From Pseudomonas sp. S06B 330 (GTDB lineage Bacteria > Pseudomonadota > Gammaproteobacteria > Pseudomonadales > Pseudomonadaceae), in the NCBI RefSeq assembly GCF_002845275.2, contig NZ_CP088149.1:2972501-3036500 (forward strand): a stretch of DNA of 64,000 nt, written 5' to 3'. The position numbers and the translations under genes were made by a program. Positions 41,122 through 49,492 of this stretch are shown piece after piece. The notes under the pieces were generated by a model. It ran no database searches. It had not been told where the DNA came from and saw nothing but the letters and a program-made list of their open reading frames with translations. Positions within the stretch are counted from its first letter, which is position 1; each line of letters begins with the position of its first letter.

Positions 41122-42525
41122 TCAGATTGCGAACCTGCCTGTTTTCACTCGCGGCTCAGGTGCGTCGGTGTTGAGTGAGACGGTTTCAAGGTGTTCGGGC
41201 ACTGAAACCGACCAACCAAACTCCACACTGATACGACGGCGCAACGTATCGGCTGCATGGGGTTCACCATGTACGACAAAGGTGTGCCGCGGGGGCTGCT
41301 TGAAGCCGCGCAGCCATTGCATGATCTCGTCAGCATCGGCATGCGCCGACAGGCTCTCCATGGCAAACACCTGGGCACGTATTGGAACATCCTGACCGTG
41401 CATACGGATTGTCCGTGCGCCGGCAATGATGTCCGCACCGCGCGTACCACCGGCCTGAAAACCGGAGAAGAGCAAGCTATTGCGTGGATTGGGGGCCAGT
41501 GCCTTGAGGTGATGCAACACCCGGCCACCGGTTGCCATGCCGCTGGCGGCGATGATCACTGCGGGATCGCGAAGCTGGTCAAGGTCTCTGGATTCGTCGA
41601 CAGTGCGGATGATGTGCGTGCTTTGGCACATCGCTGCACACGTCTGAGCAGACAGACGATGCTCACGGTGAAAACGTTGATACAGCGCCGTAGTATCCGA
41701 GGCCATTGGACTGTTTAGGTAGACCGGAACATCCGGAATCAGATGCGCCTTTTTCAGCGCATATAGGTAATACATCAACAATTGAGCCCGACCAACGGCA
41801 AATGACGGCACCAAGGTGATGCCATGGCGTAACAGCGTTTGATTAATGACATCGGCCAGGTACTGCTCTGGCGACGCTTTGGGGTGCTGTCGATCGCCAT
41901 ATGTGGACTCAACAAGAAGAATGTCGGCGTGCTCAATCACCTCTGGCGCTTTCATGATGGGGTCATTGGGGCGTCCGAGGTCCCCGGAAAACACCAGGGT
42001 TTGCCCTTGCGCCTGCACCTCAACCGTTGCCGCACCGAGAATGTGACCGGCTGAACGCAGGTAGACCTTCAGCCCCTCGATGATCTCAACGTGATGGTGC
42101 AGCTCCAGCGACCGCAGTAATGCAAGGGCCTGCTTGGCCTCCTCTTCGGTGTAAAGCGCTTGGGCAGGATGGTGCCTGGAATAGCCCCGGTGGTTGGCAT
42201 AGTCGGCTTCTTCTTCCTGAAGCCGACCACTGTCGAGCAGCAGGATTCTGGCCAGCTCGCACGTGGCCGCTGTTGCGTAAATCGGCCCGCGAAAACCGTT
42301 GCGAACCAGTACGGGTAAATACCCGCTGTGATCCAGGTGGGCATGGGTCAGCACAACGGCATCGATTTGGCCTGCCGGTAAGGGCAGTGATTGCCAGTTG
42401 CGCAAGCGCAGCTGCTTGTAACCCTGGAACAAGCCACAATCGATGAGTACCCGCTTAGCATTGTGCTCAAGCAAATACTTGCTACCGGTAACCGTACCTG
42501 TTGCACCAAGAAAAGTGAGCTGCAT
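41122..42525 (-). CDS. Metallo-beta-lactamase/beta-CASP RNA-specificity-domain hydrolase
   Basis: 467 aa from the ATG giving MQLTFLGATGTVTGSKYLLE (GAGGG upstream). The zinc-binding motif is THAHLDHSGYLP, and GDLGRPNDPIM and the beta-CASP region (YLNSPMASDTTALYQ, ASGMATGGRVLHHL) follow. The C-terminus has the RNA-specificity motif FAMESLSAHADADEIMQWL. This is the archetype of CPSF73/Ysh1-like ribonucleases of bacteria. It should process RNA, though no bacterial target is known. It lies 10 bases after the universal stress gene, so it is under the same FNR-type promoter. Confidence 0.9.
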   Translation of the reverse strand: MQLTFLGATGTVTGSKYLLEHNAKRVLIDCGLFQGYKQLRLRNWQSLPLPAGQIDAVVLTHAHLDHSGYLPVLVRNGFRGPIYATAATCELARILLLDSGRLQEEEADYANHRGYSRHHPAQALYTEEEAKQALALLRSLELHHHVEIIEGLKVYLRSAGHILGAATVEVQAQGQTLVFSGDLGRPNDPIMKAPEVIEHADILLVESTYGDRQHPKASPEQYLADVINQTLLRHGITLVPSFAVGRAQLLMYYLYALKKAHLIPDVPVYLNSPMASDTTALYQRFHREHRLSAQTCAAMCQSTHIIRTVDESRDLDQLRDPAVIIAASGMATGGRVLHHLKALAPNPRNSLLFSGFQAGGTRGADIIAGARTIRMHGQDVPIRAQVFAMESLSAHADADEIMQWLRGFKQPPRHTFVVHGEPHAADTLRRRISVEFGWSVSVPEHLETVSLNTDAPEPRVKTGRFAI

Positions 42526-42535
42526 GATGTAACCC

Positions 42536-43447
42536 TCAACCGGTGGCGGCATCGCCCCTGGCGGTGCCGGGCTTGACCGCCAGAACTGCGCACAGCCCCG
42601 AGCTCACCATCCGCTCTGTCGTATCGCCGAGCAGTTTGCCCAAGCCTTTAGGTTGCACTACCCCCATGACCACGACATCAACCGCAAGCTTAAGCACCGT
42701 GTCGCCAATGACAGCGACCGGTGCACCTTGCACAAAGTGTCGACACTGCGCAGCAACACCGTAGGCATCGGCGAGCTCGTCAAAAGGCTCGCGCAATGCC
42801 GCTATGAACTCTTCAACCCAGTCGAGTGTCGCAGTGGCGTCCGGAACAAAAACTGGCGAAATGTCATAGGCATGCACCAGGTGCAACTGAGCATCGCACT
42901 GCAGCGCCATGGCGATGGCTGTGCGGATGATGGCGTGGTTGAAGCCGTTCTTGTGCGACAAAAGCGCGGTATCAACCGCAGCCAGAATTACCGTGGGCAC
43001 AGCCTTGCAACCCGCCGGGACGAGGTGAACCGGTACCGGGCTCTCGCGCAATAGCTGAGAATCGAACGACGACCCAAACATTCGTTTGAGCGTTGAAACG
43101 TCTTCAGTATCTTTAATGACCATGTCGGGGCCAAGCTCGAACAGGTAGTCAAGCGCGTCCTGGGCCGGATTATCGCTCAGTATGGCCTGGCTGGTTGTAC
43201 CGGCATGGTCAGCACGTAATCGCTCCACCCCTTCGGACAACCGGTCGCGATACAGTGAAAACTGCTCGGCGATCTGTTTTTCAACCTCCTTTTCTTCCCG
43301 CCAGTTGCTCACGCCCTGGGGCTCAAACAAACCCAGGACATGCAAACCTGCACCCGTCGCTTTAGCCAGAGCCCTGGCGCGGTGCGCTGCAGGAGAGGCC
43401 AAATCGACATCCCGTGCCAGCAACAACAGTTGTTGGTACTGACTCAT
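42536..43447 (-). CDS. Tandem universal stress protein (UspA x2)
   Basis: 303 aa with two Usp domains (about 1-145 and 155-300). Domain 1 starts QQLLLLARDVDLASPAAHRA. Domain 2 holds the ATP-binding-like G-x2-G-x9-GST variant as MGVVQPKGLGKLLGDTTERMV, with Asp-Thr in place of the usual Ser-Thr. Two-domain USPs of this size belong to anaerobic and stationary survival in pseudomonads and are regulated by Anr. Two Anr-type boxes lie upstream (43531 and 43568). It is followed by the RNase-type hydrolase. Confidence 0.9.
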   Translation of the reverse strand: MSQYQQLLLLARDVDLASPAAHRARALAKATGAGLHVLGLFEPQGVSNWREEKEVEKQIAEQFSLYRDRLSEGVERLRADHAGTTSQAILSDNPAQDALDYLFELGPDMVIKDTEDVSTLKRMFGSSFDSQLLRESPVPVHLVPAGCKAVPTVILAAVDTALLSHKNGFNHAIIRTAIAMALQCDAQLHLVHAYDISPVFVPDATATLDWVEEFIAALREPFDELADAYGVAAQCRHFVQGAPVAVIGDTVLKLAVDVVVMGVVQPKGLGKLLGDTTERMVSSGLCAVLAVKPGTARGDAATG

Positions 43448-43530
43448 CGCACACCTCCAAAGTGGTTATTGCTGAGCGCCCACAAACACTGTTCAGGTAC
43501 TGCATTCTGTGCCTTGAGCGTGCACCAAAC

Positions 43531-43581
43531 TTGATTTTGATCAGAAAGACCGTGACACGCTGCAAAGTTGATGCAAATCAG
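43531..43581. promoter_or_regulatory. Two FNR/Anr boxes between divergent usp and GNAT genes
   Basis: TTGATTTTGATCAG (43531-43544) and TTGATGCAAATCAG (43568-43581) both match TTGAT-N4-ATCAR, with the final A replaced by G. The first is about 91 bases from the leftward usp start, and the second about 80 bases from the rightward GNAT start. Each could serve one direction. Confidence 0.65.
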
Positions 43582-43653
43582 AACAGGGTTGCTCGCCCGC
43601 AGTACAACAACAGCAGGCCGTTCCATTTGAGAACAACCAGCCAGGAGAACGCG

Positions 43654-44202
43654 ATGAGTAACGATCTCGACAACCGCGGGCTATGTCAGGAACACTGGAT
43701 TGAATCGTTGAATGACGGCACTGCCGTGCTGATTCGGCCGCTGAGCGAGTCGGACCATGAGCGGGATCATCAGTTCGTCGGGCAAGTGCCCTACGAGTCG
43801 CGGCGCTTTCGCTTCCTGGCTGGCTTTAGTAGCGAGGCACATTCGCTTTTTGAGCAGTTGGCAGATGTGGACTACCGTCGACGTATGGCCTATGTCGCGT
43901 TGGTGCATGACAATGGTCAACTGCGCCAGATCGGCGAGAGCCGCTATGCCGCTGTCCCCGGCAGCAAGAACTGCGAGTGTGCCGTTGCCGTCAACGCGCC
44001 TTGGCAGCGAAAGGGCCTGGGCAGGTTATTGATGAATCACCTGATCAACGCTGCGCGCAGTAATGGTTATGCCTGCATGATTTCACATGATATGTCCAAC
44101 AACTATGGCATGCATCGACTTGCCAAGGCGCTCGGTTTTTCATCGCGCTACCTGGCCGGCGACGTCAGTGAAATCATTCATGAGCTGGATCTGCAACGGT
44201 AA
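43654..44202 (+). CDS. GNAT-family N-acetyltransferase (paralogue 2)
   Basis: 182 aa from ATG 43654 (CCAGGAGA upstream). It follows the same plan as the GNAT at 39896: EHWIESLNDGTAVLIRPLSE, RRMAYVALVHDNGQL, CECAVAVNAPWQRKGLGRLL with the acetyl-CoA loop, and MHRLAKALGFSS. The two are clear paralogues from a local duplication. It is divergent from the usp gene with shared Anr-type boxes between. The substrate is not known. Confidence 0.88.
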   Translation: MSNDLDNRGLCQEHWIESLNDGTAVLIRPLSESDHERDHQFVGQVPYESRRFRFLAGFSSEAHSLFEQLADVDYRRRMAYVALVHDNGQLRQIGESRYAAVPGSKNCECAVAVNAPWQRKGLGRLLMNHLINAARSNGYACMISHDMSNNYGMHRLAKALGFSSRYLAGDVSEIIHELDLQR

Positions 44203-44206
44203 ACCA

Positions 44207-44247
44207 TTGCCTTAGCGCGACGTACCCCGCACGCCACGCTGAGGCAA
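44207..44247. terminator. Bidirectional hairpin between convergent GNAT and usp genes
   Basis: TTGCCTTAGCG (44207-44217) and CGCTGAGGCAA (44237-44247) pair over 11 bases with one mismatch and a 19-base loop. It lies between two stop codons facing each other. Confidence 0.5.
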
Positions 44248-44255
44248 GCTCTGAG

Positions 44256-45182
44256 TCATACCGTAGGGGCTTGTGGCGTAATAACCAGTACACTGCTAGG
44301 CATTTTGTACAGTACCCGCTCGACGGTACTGCCAACGTACTTAGCCAGGCCACGGTGATGAATTCGCCCCATGACAACGATGTCGATGCCTTGAGCCTCG
44401 CAAAAAATCGTCAAGACTTTTGCCGGGTCACCCATGACCATATGACACGCCTCCGGCTCAATGCCATTGCGTTCGGTCAGTTCCCTGAAGGCTTCACTCT
44501 GGGCTTCATGCAGGCTTTCGGCAAGATTTGAGCCAAACCAGAACGATTTATGCCCAAGGTTTTCTGCATCCGTTTGCATGGACGTCATGTCGTAGGCATA
44601 AAGGATCTCTACCTGGGCCTTGCACTGCATGGCCAATTTCAATGCTTCATTGATGAGGCGGTCGTTGAACCCTTGGAACTGGTCCTCGGGGCGTGACAGA
44701 TCCACGGCAGCAAGTACCTTGCGCGGCATGGCGTGGCTGGCCTTGTCGACAAAATGCAAGGGTACCGAGCACTCCCGTAGCAGGCGCACATCAAGCGTCG
44801 TAAACATCGCCCGCATCAAGCGCGACTCATGCTCCAAATCCTTAACCACCATCGCAAATGGCTGTTCCTTGAGATGGATCTGGATTTCGTCGAGGACATT
44901 GTTCACCCAGACTACTTCTGTGGTGACCGTAAGCCCGTTCCGACGCAGCGGTGCGGCTTGGGTTTCCAGCCACTCACGGTGCTTTTCGACATAGGCCTGA
45001 CGCATCGCCGTTAGCGCCTGTTCATTCATCAGCCCAGCGGTGGCGAGCCCTTCCAGGTAATCAAAAGCCAGGATATGCAATGCAATACCTTTGGCTTTTG
45101 CCAAGGCAGCAGCACGGTCGAAGGCGTCAGTGTGCTGCATCAAAGTGGGGGCTATGAACAACAAGCGTTGATAGTCAGACAT
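44256..45182 (-). CDS. Tandem universal stress protein, second copy
   Basis: 308 aa from the ATG giving MSDYQRLLFIAPTLMQHTDA. An earlier in-frame start would add a long region through the promoter and is rejected. It has two Usp domains, and the second has the better ATP motif (VVMGRIHHRGLAKYVGSTVERVLYKM, containing G-x2-G-x9-GST type residues). This is a paralogue of the USP at 42536. A TTGAC-N4-ATCAA box at 45247 is about 65 bases upstream, with a plausible -10 (CAGGAT) between. Confidence 0.9.
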   Translation of the reverse strand: MSDYQRLLFIAPTLMQHTDAFDRAAALAKAKGIALHILAFDYLEGLATAGLMNEQALTAMRQAYVEKHREWLETQAAPLRRNGLTVTTEVVWVNNVLDEIQIHLKEQPFAMVVKDLEHESRLMRAMFTTLDVRLLRECSVPLHFVDKASHAMPRKVLAAVDLSRPEDQFQGFNDRLINEALKLAMQCKAQVEILYAYDMTSMQTDAENLGHKSFWFGSNLAESLHEAQSEAFRELTERNGIEPEACHMVMGDPAKVLTIFCEAQGIDIVVMGRIHHRGLAKYVGSTVERVLYKMPSSVLVITPQAPTV

Positions 45183-45246
45183 GGCACACCTCGCACGGCG
45201 CGATGAGTAAGTACGTCCCATCCTGCATCCGTCCAACGCGGTGTGT

Positions 45247-45260
45247 TTGACCTGTATCAA
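45247..45260 (-). promoter_or_regulatory. FNR/Anr box upstream of the second usp gene
   Basis: TTGACCTGTATCAA matches TTGAY-N4-ATCAA. A start near 45212 would place it at -41.5, with CAGGAT as -10 on the minus strand. Confidence 0.65.
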
Positions 45261-45366
45261 AAACACGCTGCAAGCCAGGTAAAACACATGGGCCGGTGAC
45301 ATAAGAACGACAACCGGTTCCTCCCGACGCACGGTAGTGCCAAGCACAATAATTGAGGTCGATTTA

Positions 45367-45380
45367 TTGATCACGATCAA
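45367..45380 (+). promoter_or_regulatory. Consensus FNR/Anr box upstream of the small ORF and fnr-like gene
   Basis: TTGATCACGATCAA is a perfect match to TTGAT-N4-ATCAA. TACGTT (45407-45412) could be the -10. It suggests that the regulator controls its own operon, starting with the small protein at 45547. Confidence 0.7.
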
Positions 45381-45546
45381 TTGAATCGTCTTTTTCTGGC
45401 GCACCCTACGTTAAAGAGTGATGCACCTGCTCTTGCCCCTTTCACGCTCCACTACCAGCAAGGACAACTGATCTTCAGCGTATCGAAAAAAACTCACTCA
45501 AATGGCACCCGGTGCACACACCTGCCGCCACGACGGAGTACCATCA

Positions 45547-45801
45547 ATGAACGTGTACATTGAGCAACATCCTCGACAGGCGCGGTGGTGGGTTCATCTG
45601 GATGTCTGGGAGGTAAGTTTTCGCAGTCTTGACGAAGCGACAGCCTTTGTTGATCGACTCAATACTCGTCTGAACGCTCCGCACTCCCTGTCGATGCTTG
45701 CGCGTGCCCCCTCACCACATACGCTCACTTACCGTCGCCTACCTGAGCCGCTCGCCCTGGCAGACTCATCCAAGGGCGTGACGGAGGTTAGAAATGCATA
45801 G
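45547..45801 (+). CDS. Small protein upstream of the FNR-like regulator
   Basis: 84 aa, GGAG upstream of the ATG. It begins MNVYIEQHPRQARWWVHLDV and continues WEVSFRSLDEATAFVDRLNTRLNAP, a compact alpha-beta pattern like a DUF2188-type small fold, then a proline-rich tail. It overlaps the fnr-like gene by 8 bases, so it is cotranscribed under the 45367 box. I do not recognise a characterised family. Confidence 0.65.
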   Translation: MNVYIEQHPRQARWWVHLDVWEVSFRSLDEATAFVDRLNTRLNAPHSLSMLARAPSPHTLTYRRLPEPLALADSSKGVTEVRNA

Positions 45802-46591
45802 TTCATTGCATGCCGTCCGTGAAAACCTCAAGCAGCCCATAGGGTTGACCCGTACAGTTGATTTACTTTCCTGCAAAACAGCCTGCATCGATTGCCGTGT
45901 CAGTGCTTTGTGTCTGCCGGAAGGCCTGTCCAGGCAAGGCAATGACCGCTTCAGCGAATTGATCAGCCAGCGGATACGGATCTACAAAGGCGGTGGCCTG
46001 TATCAGGCCAACGATCCGCTGGAGTACCTCTATGCAGTTCGCTTCGGGAGCTTCAAGACTTGCTTTGCCAATGTAGAAGGCCAAGGACTTGTCACCAACT
46101 TCTGGATGCCAGGCGACATCATGGGGTGCGACGCGATCAGTACCAACCGTCATGTCTGCAGCGCGTTTGCGTTGGAAGACAGCGAAGTCTGCCTGGTTCC
46201 CTACAAGCGTCTTGAAACCCTGGCCCACGACTTCCCGTTCCTGCAGCAAAACCTCAACAGGCTGCTCAGCAGTGAAATCGTCCGCGACCACAAACGGCTG
46301 TTGATGATGTGCAACTTTACCGCTGAAGAGCGCTTGGCCAGCTTTCTACTCAGCTTGTCCAAACGCTACGTCAAGCGTGGTTTCTCGGCCCAGGGCTTTG
46401 TCTTGCGCATGTCCAGGGAAGACATTGCTTCTTACCTTGGACTGAGGCTTGAAACCATCTGCAGGTCCATCGCCCACCTGCGCCAGTTGGAAATCGTGAC
46501 GTTCAGTGGGCGTACCGTGGAAATTTTGAACATGCCGGCCCTGAAGGCCTTGGAACATGGTTATGGACACCGCTGTTCAGCAACAATGTGA
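45794..46591 (+). CDS. Crp/FNR-family oxygen-responsive regulator (Anr paralogue)
   Basis: 265 aa. Cysteines match the FNR [4Fe-4S] set: Cys31-x2-Cys34-x5-Cys40 plus Cys122, with an extra Cys27. The cyclic-nucleotide-like beta roll spans about 50-150 and the winged helix 195-245. The recognition helix reads LETICRS, where FNR has E-x2-S-R; the Ser is replaced by Cys223, while Glu220 and Arg224 are kept. Pseudomonas putida carries several FNR paralogues with different O2 sensitivity and this looks like one. It likely drives the TTGAT-type boxes across this cluster. Confidence 0.93.
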   Translation: MHSSLHAVRENLKQPIGLTRTVDLLSCKTACIDCRVSALCLPEGLSRQGNDRFSELISQRIRIYKGGGLYQANDPLEYLYAVRFGSFKTCFANVEGQGLVTNFWMPGDIMGCDAISTNRHVCSAFALEDSEVCLVPYKRLETLAHDFPFLQQNLNRLLSSEIVRDHKRLLMMCNFTAEERLASFLLSLSKRYVKRGFSAQGFVLRMSREDIASYLGLRLETICRSIAHLRQLEIVTFSGRTVEILNMPALKALEHGYGHRCSATM

Positions 46592-46642
46592 GCCCTCGCA
46601 AGCCCTTGTGCCTACCGCTGTGCGTGCCTCGCTGCGACCGCC

Positions 46643-47887
46643 ATGCTTGAATCCCTGAACATCACCCATCTCGCCGCCGCTCTGGGCATCGGCATGCTGG
46701 TCGGCCTGGAACGTGAACGCAAAAAAGGCAGTGACGAACGTCGCGCCTTTGCCGGGTTTAGAACCTTTGCCATTACCTCGGTACTGGGTTATGTCTGTAT
46801 GGCCGTGGCGGGCGCGATGCTCGTTGGCATTATGGCGCTTGCCCTGGCGATCATCATCGCCGTTGCCTACTGGAAACACGTGGGCATGGACTCAGGCATC
46901 ACCAGCGAAGTCGCGCTGCTAATTGTCTTGATGCTCGGCGCCTTAAGCCATGAGCAGCCCGGACTGGCTGTTGCCGTCAGCGTCGTGCTTACCGTAATTC
47001 TGGCGCTTCGTCAGGAGCTGCATCGCTTTGCCCTATACCAATTGACTGAAACTGAAGTGCGTGACGGGTTGATCCTCCTGACCGCCGCCTTGGTCATTTT
47101 ACCCTTGACGCCCGACCGCTTCATCGGCCCGTTCGGCGCCATCAATCCCCGTACAATCTGCACCCTGACGGTGCTGCTGATGAGTGCACAAGCGTTGGGG
47201 CATATTGCCTTGCGGATGATGGGAGCGCGCTACGGCTATACCCTGAGCGCCATTGCTTCAGGATTCGCCTCGGGGTCGGCAACCATCGCCCTGATCGGCC
47301 ACTTGGCCCGTGGCGAACAGGCGTCGGTCAAAGCGCTGAGTGCGGCAGCGATATTCTCGAATCTGGCGACGATTGCAATGCTGTCCCTGGTACTGGGAAC
47401 CGTTGATCTAGCGTACCTGCAGGCCTTGTGGGCGCCGGTCTTGCTGGCGGCACTGGCAACAGTGGTCTATGGCTCCTTGCTACTAGCACCCTGGAAACCC
47501 TCTATTGTGCCAAGCACCACCACCAACGTCGTTGATGGCGCCTTCAGCCTTAAAGTCGCCCTGGCGGTGACTGCAGCGGTAACAGGAATAACCTTGCTGT
47601 CCTCAAGCCTGCTCTATGTCTTTGGACACAGCGGCGTACTGATTGCTGCGTTGATCAGTGGTCTGGCCGACGCACATGCTACGGCAGCCTCCATCGCTTC
47701 GGTGGTGAAATCCGGGCAGCTACCGATAACTGACATCGCGCTACCCTCAGTGACGGCCATGAGCAGCAACACGCTGGCCAAGTGTGTTCTGGCCTGGATC
47801 AGTGGCGGGCCAAAATTTGCAGCCTACGTCATCATCGGCCAACTAGTGATCATTGCTTCGATGTGGGTAGGATTGTTTATTCAGTAG
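46643..47887 (+). CDS. DUF4010 (MgtC/SapB-related) membrane protein
   Basis: 414 aa. The N-terminus contains the MgtC-like motif ALGIGMLVGLERERKKG, with FRTFAITSVLG next. About ten membrane helices follow, ending in the DUF4010 half (ITLLSSSLLYVFGHSGVLIAALISGLADAHATAASIASV). Members are linked to metal or stress responses, though the transported species is unknown. It follows the fnr-like gene by 51 bases and could be in its operon. Confidence 0.85.
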   Translation: MLESLNITHLAAALGIGMLVGLERERKKGSDERRAFAGFRTFAITSVLGYVCMAVAGAMLVGIMALALAIIIAVAYWKHVGMDSGITSEVALLIVLMLGALSHEQPGLAVAVSVVLTVILALRQELHRFALYQLTETEVRDGLILLTAALVILPLTPDRFIGPFGAINPRTICTLTVLLMSAQALGHIALRMMGARYGYTLSAIASGFASGSATIALIGHLARGEQASVKALSAAAIFSNLATIAMLSLVLGTVDLAYLQALWAPVLLAALATVVYGSLLLAPWKPSIVPSTTTNVVDGAFSLKVALAVTAAVTGITLLSSSLLYVFGHSGVLIAALISGLADAHATAASIASVVKSGQLPITDIALPSVTAMSSNTLAKCVLAWISGGPKFAAYVIIGQLVIIASMWVGLFIQ

Positions 47888-47948
47888 ATCATCGTCGCGA
47901 CAGTCCCCGTGAAGTGAATCCAATGAGGACAAAGTCGGTGGCAGTCGA

Positions 47949-48521
47949 CTACTCCCTATTCTTGAGTACCTCCAGCGTATCCACATCATCGAGCACTCCA
48001 GGATCAGTCACCGCTACAATGACGCAACACTGCCCATGCGCCTGCAGCACCGAGCGTGCACCTTCATCACCTTTGAGCTGTGTCAGGGCGGGCCAGAGAT
48101 CGCGCCCAAACAACACCGGGTGGCCACGCCGCCCCTCATAGAGCGGAAAAACAATCGTCGAAGCCGTCGCAGCAACAGCCAACTGGCTGAGGGTCGCTGG
48201 CGCGATCCAGGGCATGTCTGCCAACAAGATCGCGACACTCTGCGCGCTACTGTCGACCAGCGCGGCGACGCCGGCAGCCAGACTGTGTCCTATACCCTGC
48301 GCAGCCTCAGGGCTGTAGACAACCCGGCATTCGCTTGGCAGGCCAAAGTCTTGCGCTTGTTCACCTTCGCGCAGTACCACGCGCACGTCATCAAACACCG
48401 TCCGGGCGCGTTCGACGCTGTGCACCAGCAGGCTGCGACCGTCCGCCAGGCCTGCACGTCGCTTGTCGGTGCCAAAGCGCGTACCCTGGCCGGCGGCCAG
48501 AACCAAGGCCACGACGCTCAA
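47949..48521 (-). CDS. MobA-like nucleotidyltransferase (molybdenum cofactor cytidylyl/guanylyltransferase type)
   Basis: 190 aa with the GT-A nucleotide-binding start VALVLAAGQGTRFGTDKRRA (LAAGxGxRxGxxK). ILLADMPWIAP supplies the metal Asp and RRGHPVLFGRDLWPAL the downstream motif. CTP-type family members (MocA) mature the cytosine form of molybdenum cofactor used by xanthine-oxidase-family enzymes. The overlap with the XdhC gene by 4 bases and the Mo enzyme upstream support MocA over MobA. Confidence 0.88.
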   Translation of the reverse strand: MSVVALVLAAGQGTRFGTDKRRAGLADGRSLLVHSVERARTVFDDVRVVLREGEQAQDFGLPSECRVVYSPEAAQGIGHSLAAGVAALVDSSAQSVAILLADMPWIAPATLSQLAVAATASTIVFPLYEGRRGHPVLFGRDLWPALTQLKGDEGARSVLQAHGQCCVIVAVTDPGVLDDVDTLEVLKNRE

Positions 48522-49489
48522 AGTTCCTCCCGAGCAATACCACTACGAATGCGCACGATGTCGGCGAGCACGGCCAGGGCTATCTCCGCTGGGGTTTTAC
48601 TGCCCAGATTCAGGCCAATCGGCGCGTGGATGCGCGCCAGTTCAGCCTCGCCCAGGCCGCCAATGCGCTGCAGGCGCTCACGGCGTTTGTCCGAGGTGAT
48701 GCGCGAGCCCATCACGCCAATGTAAAACGCTTCGGTACGTACGGCTTCAAGCATGGCCAGGTCGTCAATTTTCGGGTCGTGGGTCAGTGCGACCACCGCA
48801 GTGTCGGCATGGCAACCGCGGTTGGCGATGAACACCGACGGCAGTTCTCGGCGTATTTCGATCCCGTCGAGCACGACACCCTCGAGCACTTCTTCCCGGG
48901 GCTCACACAGGATGACGTCAAAGCCCAAGCCTTTGCCGAACTGGGCGCAGAAGTGCGCAACGCTGGAATAACCCGCCAGCAACAGCCGCTGCGCAGCGCC
49001 GACGCGCAGGCGCACGCTGACGGCGTCGCGTTCCACCCGAGGGCCCTGGTGGTGATCTTCGTTCAGCCGGCGCTGACCATCGCGCAAATCCACTTCGCGC
49101 TGCACTCGACGCTGACCAAGCAGTGCCGACTGCAGCGCGCTCAAGTGAGCACGTACATCGCAATCGGCGGGCAGGTTTTCCACCAGCACGTCGAGAACAC
49201 CGCCACACGGTAGACGAATGTTCGACCGCATATCATGGGCGTCGCCATACCGCACCACGGCGACCGGCTCGGCAAACTCGCCGTGGGCCACACGCTCGAG
49301 AAAGTCATCTTCAACGCAACCACCCGACAACGAACCCAGCCACTGCCCACTGTCACTAACCACGAGCAAAGAGCCCGGCGCACGAGGCGCCGAACCGTAA
49401 GTGCACAAGACTGTGCACAGCCATACACGTTGGCCTGCGCCAGACCATTTCAGCGCCTGGCGAACCACTTGCAGGTCAAGATGTTGCAC
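48518..49489 (-). CDS. XdhC-family molybdenum cofactor sulfuration/insertion chaperone
   Basis: 323 aa. The N-terminal XdhC_CoxI domain has TYGSAPRAPGSLLVVSDSGQ and LGSLSGGCVEDDFLERV, with RYGDAHDMRSNIRLPCGGVLDVLVE next. The C-terminal Rossmann-like domain holds VVALTHDPKIDDLAMLEA and the GVMGSRITSDKRRERL family signature. The protein loads sulfurated Mo cofactor into xanthine-oxidase-family enzymes. The gene is between cytochrome c (3-base gap) and the MobA-like gene. Confidence 0.92.
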   Translation of the reverse strand: MQHLDLQVVRQALKWSGAGQRVWLCTVLCTYGSAPRAPGSLLVVSDSGQWLGSLSGGCVEDDFLERVAHGEFAEPVAVVRYGDAHDMRSNIRLPCGGVLDVLVENLPADCDVRAHLSALQSALLGQRRVQREVDLRDGQRRLNEDHHQGPRVERDAVSVRLRVGAAQRLLLAGYSSVAHFCAQFGKGLGFDVILCEPREEVLEGVVLDGIEIRRELPSVFIANRGCHADTAVVALTHDPKIDDLAMLEAVRTEAFYIGVMGSRITSDKRRERLQRIGGLGEAELARIHAPIGLNLGSKTPAEIALAVLADIVRIRSGIAREEL

Positions 49490-49492
49490 AGA

